DNA of 64,000 bases, taken from NCBI GenBank assembly GCA_965218985.1, contig CBDCMP010000007.1, forward strand, positions 868,001 to 932,000, in the 5' to 3' direction. This document shows, one piece after another, positions 61,495 through 64,000 of the stretch. Positions within the stretch are counted from its first letter, which is position 1. Each line of letters starts with the position of its first letter. Source of the DNA: Pseudopedobacter sp965218985 (GTDB lineage Bacteria; Bacteroidota; Bacteroidia; Sphingobacteriales; Sphingobacteriaceae). A program made the translations under genes and the position numbers. The notes beneath the pieces are model-generated. The model was not told the DNA's origin and did not search any database. It saw only the letters and a program-made list of their open reading frames with translations.

Positions 61495-64000
61495 CACTTC
61501 TTTTCTGAAATACTTTTTAAATACTGTTCTATTGCGCCTCTGGTGGTCAGCAAATTCAAATTGTCCTCAGAAACAACAAATTCAGTATATTTAACGGTCT
61601 GTCCTTCCATTATTTTAGGAAGGTTTTCCTTTAATTCATTTGCAACTTGCTCTGTTTGCTCTTTACTATAAAAGTCTCCGCTCACAATCACAAATTTATC
61701 CGTTTCGCCCACCACCCTAATCAGTAATTTTAGGCTTGACGGTTCAAATTTAGAATAAAAATATTGAGATAACCTGGAAAAGGGTTGAGCGATATTAGTT
61801 TTAGGATCTGTGAAATCAATAACTATTAAATGGCGTTGGCGCAGATTCTTGTTGAATTCAATATTATTTGTCTTCGCAGTTGGGGTCTCCTCTTTATTCA
61901 ATCCAGGTTGATCAACAGTATTTTTAGGTGCTTCTTTCTTTAAGTCAGGTTGTTTCGCAATTAAGGTTTCTTCAGGTTTAGGTTGTTCAACTTGAGGTAT
62001 CACCATGGTTTCATAAGCAGGATTGACCGCTTCATTAGCATCATAACTCAACAGTGCAGTGGGCCTTTGATCAAATACGGATCTGTTGTTGGAGATATAA
62101 TCAATCTGTTGCTTAACCCGGGGAGTGATCTCCTGATCATCAGGATAATTCTTCACGATATCATTTAAGCTGGCTAAAAATGCCGGCACCTTATTCGTAT
62201 TACCTATCGCAAGTGCCTCCAAATAAGCAAACTGCGGTTCTAAGTTTTTGAAAGAACCCAAACTAGCTCTTAAAGCTGCTATCCTATCAATTACCTGCTG
62301 ATAATCTTTTTGAAGATATAAGTTATAGAGTTCATTATAATTCTCTCTTATTTTAGCATTCAATAATTCATCTTCTTTCCCAAATTCAGGATCAGAAATG
62401 GCTTTGGCATAAACCGAATTAGGATATTTCGTCAGCAATTGATTCTTGTATTGATCAGATTTCTCTCTGTTGCTGTTCTCCGTTAACCGATAAAGTTGGT
62501 AATGGATATTTGCTGCATTGGCATCGTTGGGATAGTTGAGGAGGACCCCTTCAAAAGCTTCCATTGCTTCGGCATCATCCTTTAACACGTTTTTGTAAAA
62601 AAGAGCGATTTCATATAATGCGACAGAGATTTTAGCATTCGCTGTATCTTTTGCAGCCGGACTAAAGGGAACCGTTTTCAGAAAAGCAGCCTTTAAAGAA
62701 TCTCTGTTCTCTGCTTTGGTGGACAAATCCCGGTTTAAGGGATTGCTGATATCACCGTTGAAATTAACGTTTTTTGCAACTTCTATGGGCAAACCACTCG
62801 TGCTCTCCCTCCAGTTGTCCGCCAGCTTCCTATCTCCCCATTTTCTTTTAAACTCGTTTAAACCCTGGCTCACAGCGGCCGGATTATAGAAATAAAAACT
62901 TCCACCAGATCTATTGGATGCCGAAAAATCCGAAATGCTTACGAATTGTCCATTACCAGGGACTATCTGATTTGCTGATACGCTATCCTGTTTCACTTTA
63001 AACAAATCATCTACTTTTTTATCGAGTTCGTCATCATTTAAATTGGCCAGTTGAAGAAGATTTTTTTGTTCTTCAATAAGGGTGAGCCTGGTTGCCAGGT
63101 ACTGCAGGTTGTTAGCTTTAATAGCTATATTTTTATAATCAGTATAATCTTTAGGCAAGTATTGTAACGTGCTATCGTAATAAAGCTGAGCCTGCGTATA
63201 ATTTTTCAGTTCATTGAAACTCACCTGCGCTAATCTTAAATAAGATAACCCTTTTTGTTTGGCTGAGCCGGAGAGGGTGTGCACGGATGTTTTAAAGAAC
63301 GCTACTCCTTTGTCATAATTCTTCTGCTCGATGTAGGCCTCTCCTATCTGATAATAGATCTGTTCTTTAAACTCCCTGTTCTTATCCTCTTTCAAGAGTC
63401 GCTGCAAAGTCGCTATTTTATCGAAATGCTTCCCTTCAGAACGCTCGCTTATCCTGATTCTGGAAAGATTGGCATTAAAGGAAATCTCAAACGAAGCATT
63501 GCTTTTCACTATTTTATCATAGTTTTTGTAAGCGGCTTCAGGGTTATCATTCATTTCCTGTAATTGTGCCAGGATATATCTCCATCTTACTTTTTTATAG
63601 CTGTCGTGGCTGTAATCCACCGCCTTCTCCAGATGCAGAGCTGCTGCCCTTGTATCATTCTCACTTAATGACAATTGCGCTTTTGAAGCTTCCAGTTCGT
63701 CCCTGTCATATTTATAATTTAAATCATCAGCCAGGTGAAGCACAGAATCTGCTTCTATGATATTGCCCAAAGCAAAATCACTTTTTACTTGTCCGAGATA
63801 AGCTTCCAGCTTGTTCTTCTTCTCTTGGGGAAAGGTGATACCCACATAGCTATAATATTCCACGGCATTATAAAAATCACCTTTTAAATACGCTGCCCTG
63901 GCCAAAAGCAAATAGGCATCGTCCAGCCAATTACTTTCATATTTCTCTAAAGCAATGGTGTTAGCTTTATTGATCACTTCATTTAAATTCTCGGTTTCGC
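61494..64000 (-). CDS. Long TPR protein, possible SprE/PorW, 5' end outside window
   Basis: The frame is open to base 64000, so the N-terminus is missing; 835 residues are visible. Most of it is tandem tetratricopeptide-like helices (YLKGDFYNAVEYYSYVGITFP, YYQIGEAYIEQKNYDKGVAFF, LNYPNDANAANIHYQLYRL). A Pro/Glu/Lys-rich linker (about 660-700 of the visible part) precedes a C-terminal domain of roughly 110 residues (RHLIVIDFTDPKTNIAQPF, FVIVSGDFYSKEQTEQVANEL) that recalls SPOR-like folds. TPR lipoproteins of this length include SprE/PorW, which connects the T9SS ring to the outer membrane. The proximity to gldKLMN supports but does not prove this. Confidence 0.6.
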   Translation of the reverse strand, partial: ETENLNEVINKANTIALEKYESNWLDDAYLLLARAAYLKGDFYNAVEYYSYVGITFPQEKKNKLEAYLGQVKSDFALGNIIEADSVLHLADDLNYKYDRDELEASKAQLSLSENDTRAAALHLEKAVDYSHDSYKKVRWRYILAQLQEMNDNPEAAYKNYDKIVKSNASFEISFNANLSRIRISERSEGKHFDKIATLQRLLKEDKNREFKEQIYYQIGEAYIEQKNYDKGVAFFKTSVHTLSGSAKQKGLSYLRLAQVSFNELKNYTQAQLYYDSTLQYLPKDYTDYKNIAIKANNLQYLATRLTLIEEQKNLLQLANLNDDELDKKVDDLFKVKQDSVSANQIVPGNGQFVSISDFSASNRSGGSFYFYNPAAVSQGLNEFKRKWGDRKLADNWRESTSGLPIEVAKNVNFNGDISNPLNRDLSTKAENRDSLKAAFLKTVPFSPAAKDTANAKISVALYEIALFYKNVLKDDAEAMEAFEGVLLNYPNDANAANIHYQLYRLTENSNREKSDQYKNQLLTKYPNSVYAKAISDPEFGKEDELLNAKIRENYNELYNLYLQKDYQQVIDRIAALRASLGSFKNLEPQFAYLEALAIGNTNKVPAFLASLNDIVKNYPDDQEITPRVKQQIDYISNNRSVFDQRPTALLSYDANEAVNPAYETMVIPQVEQPKPEETLIAKQPDLKKEAPKNTVDQPGLNKEETPTAKTNNIEFNKNLRQRHLIVIDFTDPKTNIAQPFSRLSQYFYSKFEPSSLKLLIRVVGETDKFVIVSGDFYSKEQTEQVANELKENLPKIMEGQTVKYTEFVVSEDNLNLLTTRGAIEQYLKSISEKK

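Noticed and set aside
1..64000. tRNA or rRNA genes, transposases, prophage
   Set aside because: I saw no T-loop-like or rRNA sequences, no transposase or integrase reading frame and no phage structural genes on either strand.

Overview
The window comes from a Bacteroidota genome, most likely a Pedobacter-like member of the Sphingobacteriaceae. The signs are a complete type IX secretion core operon (gldKLMN), a secreted PKD protein with a gliding-motility type C-terminal domain, several Bacteroidota-specific families (DUF5606, DUF4271, the membrane-anchored MutS-like ATPase, the long PurF-like protein), and -7 promoter boxes of the form TAnnTTTG with few Shine-Dalgarno sites. No family was checked by search; all calls come from reading the sequence.

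Region 1 (1-7,000) is a type II-C CRISPR-Cas locus: the C-terminal half of cas9 (cut by the window edge), then three non-Cas genes (a 65-aa protein, a HIRAN protein, a zinc-finger/pRiA4b-like protein), then cas1, cas2 and a CRISPR array. Twelve identical 46-bp repeats (4686-5577) are followed by about 1.4 kb of disordered array in which one spacer plus one broken repeat has been amplified into eight tandem units with alternating 131/137-bp lengths (5884-6963). This is the most unusual structure in the window. No stand-alone tracrRNA anti-repeat is visible.

Region 2 (7,100-45,700) is mostly ordinary chromosome: MutS-like ATPase, response regulators, rlmH, a secreted T9SS-type protein, peptidyl-prolyl isomerase, truC, holA, valS (with two unusual low-complexity insertions), secreted peptidases (M13, S9) and an M42 aminopeptidase, a nucleotidyltransferase, an OmpA-family porin, dCMP deaminase, a sugar MFS transporter, a PurF-like protein, a MOSC/UbiA-like/phosphoesterase group, a MoxR-type AAA/VWA pair, SDR and hemW.

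Region 3 (45,700-48,320) is a small accessory island between hemW and a GH2 glycosidase gene. It holds a PIN toxin with a 55-aa partner antitoxin, and a Fic protein preceded by two palindromes sharing one half-site. The island is flanked by two imperfect ~120-bp direct repeats of the hemW promoter and start codon, so hemW keeps a promoter on the inner side.

Region 4 (48,341-64,000) holds the GH2 gene, then DUF4271-hemD-gldK-gldL-gldM-gldN running rightward, and converging on it uvrC, a class A penicillin-binding protein and a long TPR protein that may be SprE/PorW, a further T9SS component.
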